NCBI GenBank assembly: GCA_947631015.1
Contig: CANRJS010000013.1
Span: 1-51,147, forward strand
From: an uncultured Clostridia bacterium
Lineage (GTDB): Bacteria > Bacillota > Clostridia > Oscillospirales > JAAYOS01
Direction of reading: 5' to 3'
Length of the DNA: 51,147 nucleotides
Below the pieces are notes generated by a model. That model saw only the letters and a program-made list of their open reading frames with translations, had not been told where the DNA came from and ran no database searches. The translations under genes were made by a program, and so were the position numbers. Each line of letters starts with the position of its first letter. Within the stretch, counting starts at the first letter, position 1. Below are positions 1 to 6,210 of the stretch, piece after piece.

Positions 1-291
1 GAATTGCCCCTGCGCGAAGTTGGCGGCTTTGCCGCCAACTTCAACCGCGCGAACAGGCGCGGAGCCGCCTTCGGCGGAAAATCGACGCACGCTCCGCGCA
101 GTACAATGGCGGGACCTCGGCGCGAAGCGCCGAGATCTGATGCGCCCGGTAGAGGGTCGGATGCGGTAAAGGTTCGCGGGCGCATTGTACACGCCGTCGG
201 AAAAAAACGGATTTGACTCTATTCGACGCCTACGGCGGCGAACTCTGCGAGGCGTTTGTCACGCCGTAGACGTGAAACTCTGCGAGGCAAC
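1..291. repeat. Hairpin-rich repeat region with an R1 core
   Basis: No gene is supported here. The stretch holds several perfect hairpins: 16-42 (11-bp stem, loop CTTTG), 65-77 (loop CTTCG) and 116-134 (7-bp stem, loop CGAAG). Positions 188-259 match the dispersed R1 core also found at 37696-37800 (minus) and 44491-44600 (plus): a segment beginning TACACGCCGTCGG, then GATTTGACTCTATT, a variable small hairpin, and ACTCTGCGAGGC. A second partial R1 end (GAAACTCTGCGAGGC) follows at about 273-288. GTACAAT near 101-107 and ATTGTAC near 184-190 are inverted and resemble part of the R2 element at 2826-2836. Confidence 0.7.
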
Positions 292-297
292 AAGATT

Positions 298-337
298 AAG
301 CCCGCCGGTGAAATCTAACGATTTCACCGGCGGGCTT
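298..337 (-). terminator. Strong hairpin downstream of the phosphoribosyltransferase gene
   Basis: An 18-bp perfect inverted repeat (298-315 with 320-337, loop TAAC) lies 88 bases past the stop of the minus-strand phosphoribosyltransferase gene. The T-tract on the minus strand is poor (TTAATCTTGTTG), so termination is inferred mainly from stem strength and position. Confidence 0.55.
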
Positions 338-425
338 GTAAATTGAACCACTTTACATCAAAACAGATATTGCAAGTAAGTGAAAAGTAAAACGCTTTAC
401 ACGACGAGAGACGGAGAGGCGGCGC

Positions 426-977
426 TTAGTCGAGGGGACGGCCGTCTTTGCCGAACAGCGGCAGCCGTTCGAGGTAGGTGATGTCCTTACGCTCCGCCGC
501 CTCGCCCTCGGCGAGTATCGCCATCCGCGCGACTATGTTTCCGCCCGCCTGCGTCACAAGCTCCTCGAGGGCGCGGAGAGATTCGCCGGTCGAGATTACG
601 TCGTCGACGATTATCACTCGTTTGCCATCCATGCGCGCCTTGTCGTTGCCGTCGAGGTAGAGGGTCTGGACGCCGGCAGTGGTTATCGACTTGACGTGAA
701 CCGAGAACGGGTCGCGCATATAGAGCTTCGCGGCCTTGCGCGCGATGATGTAGCCTTCGCCCGCCTGACGCGCCATCTCGTAGACGAGCGGTATGCCCTT
801 TGACTCGGCGGTTATCAGTATGTCGTGCTCCGGTGCGCGCTTCAGCAGCTCGGAGGATGCGGCGACGGTCAGCTCGACGTCGCCGAAAATTATGAACGCG
901 CCGATGTACAGCTCGTCCGAGATGGGGCAGAGCGGCAAACGGCGCTCCAGCCCCGCGATATTCATTTTATACTCCAT
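426..977 (-). CDS. Purine phosphoribosyltransferase (APRT-like)
   Basis: The 183-residue product carries the type I phosphoribosyltransferase PRPP-binding motif VIIVDDVISTGESL in its C-terminal half, so it probably joins a purine base to PRPP to make a nucleotide in the cytoplasm. The start at 977 is chosen because AAAGGGAG precedes it at good spacing; the same frame is open upstream to 1091, but that extension lacks a ribosome site. It is divergent from a purine permease (1215), which supports purine salvage. Family-level similarity is to adenine phosphoribosyltransferase-like proteins; xanthine or guanine as substrate cannot be excluded. A TTGCCG-17-TACTAT promoter lies upstream at 1020-1048. 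Confidence 0.85.
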   Translation of the reverse strand: MEYKMNIAGLERRLPLCPISDELYIGAFIIFGDVELTVAASSELLKRAPEHDILITAESKGIPLVYEMARQAGEGYIIARKAAKLYMRDPFSVHVKSITTAGVQTLYLDGNDKARMDGKRVIIVDDVISTGESLRALEELVTQAGGNIVARMAILAEGEAAERKDITYLERLPLFGKDGRPLD

Positions 978-1019
978 ACGTAAGCTCCCTTTCAGTCGGA
1001 TTTTGCTTTGCCGATATGA

Positions 1020-1048
1020 ATAGTAGCACAAAAACGGTGCGGCGGCAA
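1020..1048 (-). promoter_or_regulatory. sigmaA-type promoter for the phosphoribosyltransferase
   Basis: On the minus strand TTGCCG and TACTAT are separated by exactly 17 bases, about 40 bases upstream of the chosen start codon at 977. Confidence 0.55.
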
Positions 1049-1099
1049 CATCCTGCGGCAAATATTTTTCAATCTCAGCCGATTTTTCCATATATTGAC

Positions 1100-1128
1100 T
1101 TGCAATTTGTCGAAAAAACGTTTATTAT
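1100..1128 (+). promoter_or_regulatory. sigmaA-type promoter for the purine permease
   Basis: TTGCAA (1100-1105), 17 bases, TATTAT (1123-1128). Transcription would begin near 1135, leaving a leader of about 80 bases before the permease start. Confidence 0.6.
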
Positions 1129-1140
1129 AAATTTGTTGTT

Positions 1141-1190
1141 CGGTCGGAAGCTGTGACGAGGCAATATTTACCCCGCAGGGATTCCGGCCG
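1141..1190 (+). promoter_or_regulatory. Leader stem-loop upstream of the purine permease
   Basis: CGGTCGGAA (1141-1149) pairs with TTCCGGCCG (1182-1190) with one G-T wobble, enclosing about 32 bases that include GAGGCAATATTTACCCCGC. It ends 13 bases before the ribosome site GGAGGGG at 1203. It does not match the purine riboswitch core as I know it. A regulatory role is inference from position. Confidence 0.35.
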
Positions 1191-1214
1191 GAAATACTTT
1201 TTGGAGGGGATTTG

Positions 1215-2657
1215 ATGGACAAAGTCTTTCACCTGAAAGAGAACGGCACGAACGTAAGACGCGAGATCGTTGCCGGACTCACGACATTCATGACGATGGC
1301 ATACATCATCGCACTGAACCCGAATTTCATAGTCGGTTTCGGTCAGGGAGCCGCCGGCGGCTTCGGCGCCGACGGCACCGCGGCGTGGAACGGCGTGTTC
1401 ATGGCGACCTGCCTTGCATCCGCCGTGGCTATGTTCTGCATGGCTTTCCTTGCAAACAAGCCGTTCGCGCTTGCCCCGGGCATGGGCCTCAACAGCTACT
1501 TTGCGGTGGTCGTCGCCCAGATAGCCGGCGCCGCCGGATGCAGCTACCTTGCGGGTCTTCAGGCCGGTCTCTGCATCATACTCATTGAAGGCATAGTCTT
1601 CGTCGCGCTGTCGATATTCAACATCCGCCAGAAGATAGTCGAAGCGATACCGCTCGGCGTCCGTCTCGGCATCGGACCGGCTATCGGTCTTATGCTGATG
1701 AACATAGGCTTCGGCTCGAACGCCGGCGTAGGCGCGGCGAACGAACACTATGTCATGCGTGACTTCTTCGGCGCTCTCGCCGCCAGCTCCGCAAAGGAAA
1801 CGCTCGGCGAGTACTGGCCGGCGATGGTCCTCACCGTTGTGACAATGTTTGTCGGTCTGTTCCTCATAATAATCCTCGCTCACTACAAGGTAAAGGGCGC
1901 GGTGCTTGTCGGAATGCTCGGCGCTTCGGTCCTCAACTGGGCGGGACAGGCCATATTCCTCGGCACGAACCCCTTTGCGTCGCTTCAGACTGCCAGCTGG
2001 CTGCCTCCTTTTGCCGACATGGCAAAGACCACGCTCTTTAAGTTTGACTTCCAGACGCTCTTCTCGATAGGCGTCTCGACGGTCGTCCTGCTTGTCATCA
2101 CCTTCTGCATGATAGACATGTTCGACACCATCGGCACCGTCATCGCCACCGCCAACCGCGCCGGCATGGTAGACAAGAACGGCAATATGCCGAAGATGCG
2201 TGAGACCCTGCTCTCCGATGCAGTCGGAACCGTTGTCGGCGCCTGCACCGGCACCTCGACCGTGACGACCTTCGTGGAGTCCGCCTCCGGCGTGGAGGCC
2301 GGCGGCCGCACCGGTCTCACCGCGCTCACGACGGGACTTCTGTTCCTCGCGTGCATCTTCATTAGCCCGATAGCGGCGATAATCCCGGCCGCTGCGACCT
2401 CCGCCGCGCTCATCTACGTCGGCATTCTGATGCTCAGCGGACTGAAGAACATCGACTTCGGCGATATGGCTATCGCCGCCCCCGTGTTCATCATGCTGCT
2501 TGCGATGCCGATATCCGGCTCGATAGGTCACGGCATTGGTCTCGGACTTATCACCTACACCGTTATCCGCGTCTTTACCGGCAAGGCTAAGGAAGTCTCG
2601 ATACTTACCTATGTCATATCCCTGCTCTTCCTTGTGAAGTTCTTCCTCGCGATATAA
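1215..2657 (+). CDS. NCS2-family purine permease (AzgA/PbuG-like)
   Basis: The 480-residue polytopic membrane protein has the length and N-terminal pattern (REIVAGLTTFMTMAYIIALN) of AzgA/PbuG-type nucleobase:cation symporters, which import adenine, guanine or hypoxanthine. Many hydrophobic segments alternate with loops; the region FDTIGTVIATANRAG matches the conserved central motif of the family, and GTSTVTTFVESASGVEAGG is the typical substrate-site helix. ATG at 1215 is preferred over the adjacent TTG at 1212 because GGAGGGG (1203-1209) is better spaced. It is divergent from a phosphoribosyltransferase and has its own promoter (1100-1128), a structured leader and a terminator at 2681-2716. 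The exact purine cannot be told. Confidence 0.9.
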   Translation: MDKVFHLKENGTNVRREIVAGLTTFMTMAYIIALNPNFIVGFGQGAAGGFGADGTAAWNGVFMATCLASAVAMFCMAFLANKPFALAPGMGLNSYFAVVVAQIAGAAGCSYLAGLQAGLCIILIEGIVFVALSIFNIRQKIVEAIPLGVRLGIGPAIGLMLMNIGFGSNAGVGAANEHYVMRDFFGALAASSAKETLGEYWPAMVLTVVTMFVGLFLIIILAHYKVKGAVLVGMLGASVLNWAGQAIFLGTNPFASLQTASWLPPFADMAKTTLFKFDFQTLFSIGVSTVVLLVITFCMIDMFDTIGTVIATANRAGMVDKNGNMPKMRETLLSDAVGTVVGACTGTSTVTTFVESASGVEAGGRTGLTALTTGLLFLACIFISPIAAIIPAAATSAALIYVGILMLSGLKNIDFGDMAIAAPVFIMLLAMPISGSIGHGIGLGLITYTVIRVFTGKAKEVSILTYVISLLFLVKFFLAI

Positions 2658-2680
2658 GCGTTACGGGAAAACGCAGCGAA

Positions 2681-2716
2681 CCTCCGGCGGTATCCTTCCG
2701 CCGGAGGCTCTTTTTG
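2681..2716 (+). terminator. Rho-independent terminator of the permease gene
   Basis: CCTCCGGCGG (2681-2690) pairs with CCGCCGGAGG (2698-2707), followed by CTCTTTTT. Confidence 0.9.
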
Positions 2717-2724
2717 CGCGGATA

Positions 2725-2753
2725 TTGAAAATGCCGCGCCGGTATGGTACAAT
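2725..2753 (+). promoter_or_regulatory. sigmaA promoter (extended -10) for the rlmI-like gene
   Basis: TTGAAA (2725-2730), 17 bases, TACAAT (2748-2753), preceded by TGG to give an extended -10. It lies at the upstream edge of R2 element copy 1. The addBA promoter at 37612-37640 has the same relation to R2 copy 2. Confidence 0.65.
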
Positions 2754-2870
2754 AGCCGTAGAGCGGCTATTGTACTTGATTTAGTGCCGTTTTGCTCCCG
2801 CCCTTCGGGCGGAACCGCAAAACATGACGCATTGTACCATATCGCTCCGCGATATGGTACAATAACCGCA
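2743..2870 (+). repeat. R2 leader element, copy 1
   Basis: This element in the 5' leader of the rlmI-like gene matches 37517-37617 on the minus strand almost base for base between TACTTGATT and the final hairpin. It contains GTTTTGC/GCAAAAC arms around a CCGCC-CTTCG-GGCGG hairpin (2798-2812) and a perfect 14-bp hairpin at 2831-2863 (loop CTCCG). Copy 1 also has a 12-bp hairpin at 2747-2775. Bases 2743-2760 and 2853-2870 are near-identical direct repeats (16 of 18), so the extended -10 box of the promoter is repeated after the element. It could be a cis-acting RNA or a small mobile repeat. Confidence 0.75.
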
Positions 2871-2904
2871 ACCGCATGCACCGTATGTAAATTCGGAGGG
2901 GAAC

Positions 2905-4134
2905 ATGAAGGCGGAGAGAGGCTACCCGAGATTTGTAATATCGCAGAAGGGCGTGCGCTGGGCGCAGACCGGGCACCCGTGGCTCTACGCCTCGGACGTA
3001 GTGATCGAGCCGGAGGAGTACGAAAACGGCTGCCTTGCGGACGCCGTGAGCGAGAAGGGGCGCTACATAGGCACCGGACTTGTCAGCCGCGAGAGCAAGA
3101 TACGCCTGCGGCTCATATCCCGCAACGCAAACGACCGCTTTGACGAGGCGTTCTGGCAGCGCCGCGTCCGTTACGCGTGGGAGTACCGCAAGGCGGTCAT
3201 GCCGGACGACCTCAGGTGCTGCCGCGTCATATTCGGCGAGTCGGACGGGTTCCCCGGCCTCACGGTGGACAGGTTCTCGGACATTCTCGTCGCAGAGACC
3301 GCGTCGGTCGGTATGGAGCGGCTTAAAAGCGTCGTTTTCCCGCTCATCGTGCGGACGCTCCGCGCGGACGGCGAGACCGTATCCGGCATATACGAGAGGA
3401 ACGACCTTGCGGCGCGCTCGCTCGAAGGACTGCCGAGGTACAGGGGATGGTTCCCGCTCGAGGGCGAGACTCCGCCCGCGAGCGTCGTCACCGAGATATG
3501 CGAAAACGGCGTCTACTATAAGGTGGACGTCGAGAACGGGCAGAAGACGGGCTTCTTCCTCGACCAGAAGTACAACCGCTGCGCCGTCGCCGGACTTGCG
3601 AGAGGGCGGCGCGTGCTCGACTGCTTCACGCACACCGGGTCGTTTGCGCTGAATGCGGCGAAGGGCGGCGCAGAGCACGTGACGGCGGTCGACATCTCGG
3701 AAAGCGCTATAGCCATGGCGCGGGAGAACGCCGCGCGCAACGGACTTTCGGATAAGGTGGACTTCGTCTGCGCCGACGTGTTCGAGCTCCTCACCGAGAT
3801 GGCGGAGCAGGGCGGACGCACCTACGACTTCATCATCCTCGATCCGCCGGCGTTCACAAAGTCCCGCGCGACGGCGGAGAGCGCGTTCCGCGGCTACCGC
3901 GAGATAAACCGCCGCGCCATGTCGCTGCTTCCGAGGGGAGGACTGCTCGCGACGGCTTCCTGCTCGCACTTCATGCCGTCTGCGGAGTTTGAGAGGATGC
4001 TTCGCGCCGCCGCGGGCGACTCCGACCGCGAGCTCAAGGAGATAGAAGTCCGCAAACAGGCGCCGGACCATCCGATACTCTGGAACGTCCCCGAGACCGG
4101 GTATCTGAAATTCTACATATTTCAGGTCATATGA
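2905..4134 (+). CDS. rlmI: RlmI-like 23S rRNA (cytosine-C5) methyltransferase
   Basis: The 409-residue protein has the layout of RlmI/YwbD-type SAM-dependent RNA methyltransferases: an N-terminal PUA-like domain (about 1-75), a central linker, and a C-terminal Rossmann-fold methyltransferase. Motif I is [14 protein letters not shown] (from about 235), and the catalytic-loop motif ILDPPAF sits near 311-317. The second conserved cysteine, TASCSHF, follows as in m5C methyltransferases. The start at 2905 follows GGAGGGG at normal spacing. The gene is transcribed through the R2 leader element; mntP lies 97 bases downstream without a visible terminator, so they may share a transcript. RlmI modifies 23S rRNA in Escherichia coli; the exact site here is inferred. 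Confidence 0.88.
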   Translation: MKAERGYPRFVISQKGVRWAQTGHPWLYASDVVIEPEEYENGCLADAVSEKGRYIGTGLVSRESKIRLRLISRNANDRFDEAFWQRRVRYAWEYRKAVMPDDLRCCRVIFGESDGFPGLTVDRFSDILVAETASVGMERLKSVVFPLIVRTLRADGETVSGIYERNDLAARSLEGLPRYRGWFPLEGETPPASVVTEICENGVYYKVDVENGQKTGFFLDQKYNRCAVAGLARGRRVLDCFTHTGSFALNAAKGGAEHVTAVDISESAIAMARENAARNGLSDKVDFVCADVFELLTEMAEQGGRTYDFIILDPPAFTKSRATAESAFRGYREINRRAMSLLPRGGLLATASCSHFMPSAEFERMLRAAAGDSDRELKEIEVRKQAPDHPILWNVPETGYLKFYIFQVI

Positions 4135-4231
4135 CGCGGCGCGCGGGAAACGCCGCCGTCCGTCAGAACTGTTGCGGGAGAAAACGCCGCCGGGCTCCGA
4201 AAACCCCGGCGCTTCACAGGGAGCTGTAAAA

Positions 4232-4792
4232 ATGGGAATATTGGAGCTTTTCTTCATAGCGGTTGGTCTGTCGATGGACGCCTTTGCAGTGTCCGTCTGC
4301 AAGGGACTTTCGGTGGATCGCGCGCGGCCGAAATACCTCATCGTCACCGGACTGTACTTCGGCGGCTTTCAGGCGCTGATGCCGGTAATAGGCTTTCTGC
4401 TCGGAAGCTGGCTCAGCGGCGCGATAGAGCAGATCGACCATTGGATAGCGTTCGTACTGCTCACGATAATCGGAATAAACATGATCCGCGAGTCGCGCGG
4501 GGAGGCGGAGGAGCTTGACCGCTCCTTCTCGCCGAAGGCGATGCTGCCGCTCGCCGTCGCAACGAGCATAGACGCGCTCGCCGTCGGCGTGACGTTTGCG
4601 TTCCTGAAGGTGAGCATAGTCCCGGCGGCGGCGCTCATCGGCGTCACGACCTTCGCGTTCAGCGCGGCGGGCGTCAAGATAGGCAACATCTTCGGCGCGC
4701 GGTACAAGTCAAAGGCGGAGCTCGTCGGCGGCATAGTCCTCATTCTCATGGGCGTGAAGATACTGCTGGAGCATCTGGGTGTGCTCGGATAA
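4232..4792 (+). CDS. mntP: MntP-family manganese efflux pump
   Basis: The 186-residue inner-membrane protein has about six hydrophobic segments and the two related Asp-containing motifs of the MntP family, [13 protein letters not shown] near the N-terminus and [13 protein letters not shown] in the middle, a pattern of two homologous halves. The family exports Mn2+. The start at 4232 follows AGGGAG; the open frame extends to 4172, but that part is unlike the family. I looked for a manganese-sensing yybP-ykoY leader in the 97-base gap after rlmI and could not see one; the gap holds only a 7-bp GC hairpin near 4190-4214. Confidence 0.88.
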   Translation: MGILELFFIAVGLSMDAFAVSVCKGLSVDRARPKYLIVTGLYFGGFQALMPVIGFLLGSWLSGAIEQIDHWIAFVLLTIIGINMIRESRGEAEELDRSFSPKAMLPLAVATSIDALAVGVTFAFLKVSIVPAAALIGVTTFAFSAAGVKIGNIFGARYKSKAELVGGIVLILMGVKILLEHLGVLG

Positions 4793-4825
4793 CGTACATA
4801 TAACGAATCGGGAGGTGAAGGTTTT

Positions 4826-5179
4826 ATGAAGATCGGTGAAGTGTGTTTGTGTACAAACGATGTGCTTAGACTTGCGGCATTTTATAAACAGCTGCTCGGA
4901 ATCGAAAACGGCAGCGAGGATGAAATACATCAGTTTCTTATCACCGAGGAGACCGCGCTTACAATATATAACGACGGTTCGACAAAGAACGATCGTAACC
5001 GGAATATATGTCTGGCTTTTACCGTCGATGACGTTGAAAAGGAATATGAGAAGCTGCTGGATTTGGGCGCGAAAATCATCGAAAAACCCGTAAGACGACA
5101 TTGGGGAGCGGTCAGCATGAGCTTTTACGACCCCGACAATAACGTAATTTTCTTCAGAAGCTTTCCGAAAAACAGCTAG
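4826..5179 (+). CDS. VOC-family (glyoxalase/bleomycin-resistance fold) protein
   Basis: A 117-residue single-domain protein with the VOC pattern: an N-terminal beta-alpha unit (CTNDVLRLAAFYKQLLGI), a middle FTVDDVEKEYEKLLDLGAKI helix and the C-terminal FYDPDNNVIFF strand. Such proteins bind metals and act as lyases, dioxygenases or drug-binding proteins; the substrate here cannot be deduced. It starts after GGGAGGTGAAGG. Base composition is clearly richer in A and T than the neighbours (AAA, GAT and TAT codons are common), which suggests recent acquisition. It is 33 bases after mntP and convergent with the gene at 5217. Confidence 0.85.
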   Translation: MKIGEVCLCTNDVLRLAAFYKQLLGIENGSEDEIHQFLITEETALTIYNDGSTKNDRNRNICLAFTVDDVEKEYEKLLDLGAKIIEKPVRRHWGAVSMSFYDPDNNVIFFRSFPKNS

Positions 5180-5216
5180 GCTTTCGTTTGACGGCGAAGC
5201 TTTAATAAGGAACGGC

Positions 5217-5780
5217 TCAGATATCCTTCCCGAACAGCTCGTCCACATACGGAAAGCGCGCGCGGCAGAAGCGCGCGTATTCGCTCTCCGGGTCGACGGG
5301 CTTCGCCGGGTCGGTGAACCCCCTAAGGATCATCCGCTTTATCCCGGCGAGCTTTTTCTCTGAGAGAGTTTCGTATCGGTGCAGGTGCAGCAGACCTTTC
5401 ACCTCCGCTTCGAGCAGCGCCGCGCGAAGGTCGGGGACGTATTCGCAGGACGAGACCTTCACCGGCTCCTCCGAGAGATACACCCACGTCATCCGGTCGA
5501 GGCGCGGAAGCTCCTCCGACACCTCGCAGGTGTATACATACCCGCTGCGGCCGGTGAATATATCGTCGAATGCTCCCGGATAATATTCATCGTAGTGCAG
5601 CTCGCCGTCCGGGGTGACATAGTAGGGAAAGTATCCGTCCGGAGGGGTGAGGGGGTTGTATGCGTAGATGAGCGCAAGCGTCTCTATGTCGGTGAGGTAG
5701 ACGAGCGGCCGCCCGTGGCTCGAGACGCGGGGAAGAAGCGTCTCTATTCCCGGAACGGCGCTGCCGTGGTACAGCTTCAT
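5217..5780 (-). CDS. Unrecognised protein; N-terminus resembles ADP-ribosyltransferase-like folds
   Basis: A 187-residue soluble protein with no signal peptide. AAGGAGG sits seven bases before the ATG at 5780, which fixes the start. I do not recognise the family with confidence. The N-terminus (LYHGSAVPGIETLLP, then SHGRPLVYLTDIETLALIYA) resembles the opening His-Gly and Tyr-x-Thr pattern of small ART/PARP-like or RNA 2'-phosphotransferase-like domains. That is a pattern impression only. The gene stands alone, convergent with the VOC gene, and no toxin-antitoxin partner is adjacent. Confidence 0.7.
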   Translation of the reverse strand: MKLYHGSAVPGIETLLPRVSSHGRPLVYLTDIETLALIYAYNPLTPPDGYFPYYVTPDGELHYDEYYPGAFDDIFTGRSGYVYTCEVSEELPRLDRMTWVYLSEEPVKVSSCEYVPDLRAALLEAEVKGLLHLHRYETLSEKKLAGIKRMILRGFTDPAKPVDPESEYARFCRARFPYVDELFGKDI

Positions 5781-5861
5781 ATAATGCCTCCTTATCATAT
5801 GTTATGTCGGAAGCCGGCTCCATACCTGCTATTATACAGGTATCTGCCGGAAATTACAGTC

Positions 5862-5890
5862 TTGAAATCAGCATCTGTTTCTGCTATAAT
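5862..5890 (+). promoter_or_regulatory. Strong sigmaA promoter not followed by a gene
   Basis: TTGAAA (5862-5867), exactly 17 bases, consensus TATAAT (5885-5890). The transcript would start near 5897 and meet a terminator at 6016-6045 without a credible open frame. Confidence 0.7.
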
Positions 5891-5896
5891 ATAAAC

Positions 5897-6045
5897 ACGG
5901 AATTAATACGGAAAAGGAGAGCGGACCCGAAGCATTGCGCTTGCGGGCCCGCTTATTGCATATACATAAATATATATGCGGGAATATGTCCCAAACGGAA
6001 TAGGAAGAAACGCCAAAAGGCTCCGCGCGCCGCGGAGCCTTTTTG
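5897..6045 (+). ncRNA. Candidate small RNA of about 150 nt
   Basis: A consensus promoter (5862-5890) and a strong rho-independent terminator (AAAGGCTCCGCG, loop CGC, CGCGGAGCC, then TTTTT, 6016-6045) bracket about 150 bases with no start codon behind a ribosome site. Inside, AGCGGACCCGAAGC near 5919-5932 folds with GCTTGCGGGCCCGCT near 5940-5953 (one mismatch, one bulge). The following gene has its own promoter at 6096. A short untranslated regulatory RNA is the simplest reading; no known family was recognised. Confidence 0.5.
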
Positions 6046-6095
6046 TGGCATTGCTACAACTTTTGAAAGTTTATTGACTTTTCGTGAAAAAGCTG

Positions 6096-6124
6096 TTGAC
6101 AAAGGCGGGTTCAGGTGCTAGTAT
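6096..6124 (+). promoter_or_regulatory. sigmaA promoter of the carboxypeptidase gene
   Basis: TTGACA (6096-6101), 17 bases, TAGTAT (6119-6124); transcription would start near 6131, about 80 bases before the start codon. Confidence 0.75.
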
Positions 6125-6210
6125 ATGTATGTTTATTAACGGCACATGAATAAACATTCTGAAAATGAATGTGTGCGCCGCAAAAAAAGAAAGGCGAAGG
6201 TGAGAACCAA

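Noticed and set aside
4..216. 70-codon frame at the window start
   Set aside because: It lies entirely in hairpin repeats and has no ribosome site or recognisable product.
1125..2531. Long open frame on the minus strand opposite the purine permease
   Set aside because: The product is compositionally biased (His/Arg/Glu-rich) and mirrors a clear NCS2 permease; it is an antisense shadow in GC-rich DNA.
2609..2881. Short minus-strand frame through R2 copy 1
   Set aside because: It runs through the terminator and hairpins, lacks a ribosome site, and is explained by the structured repeat.
4135..4231. yybP-ykoY manganese riboswitch before mntP
   Set aside because: Only about 97 bases are available and the conserved motif could not be found.
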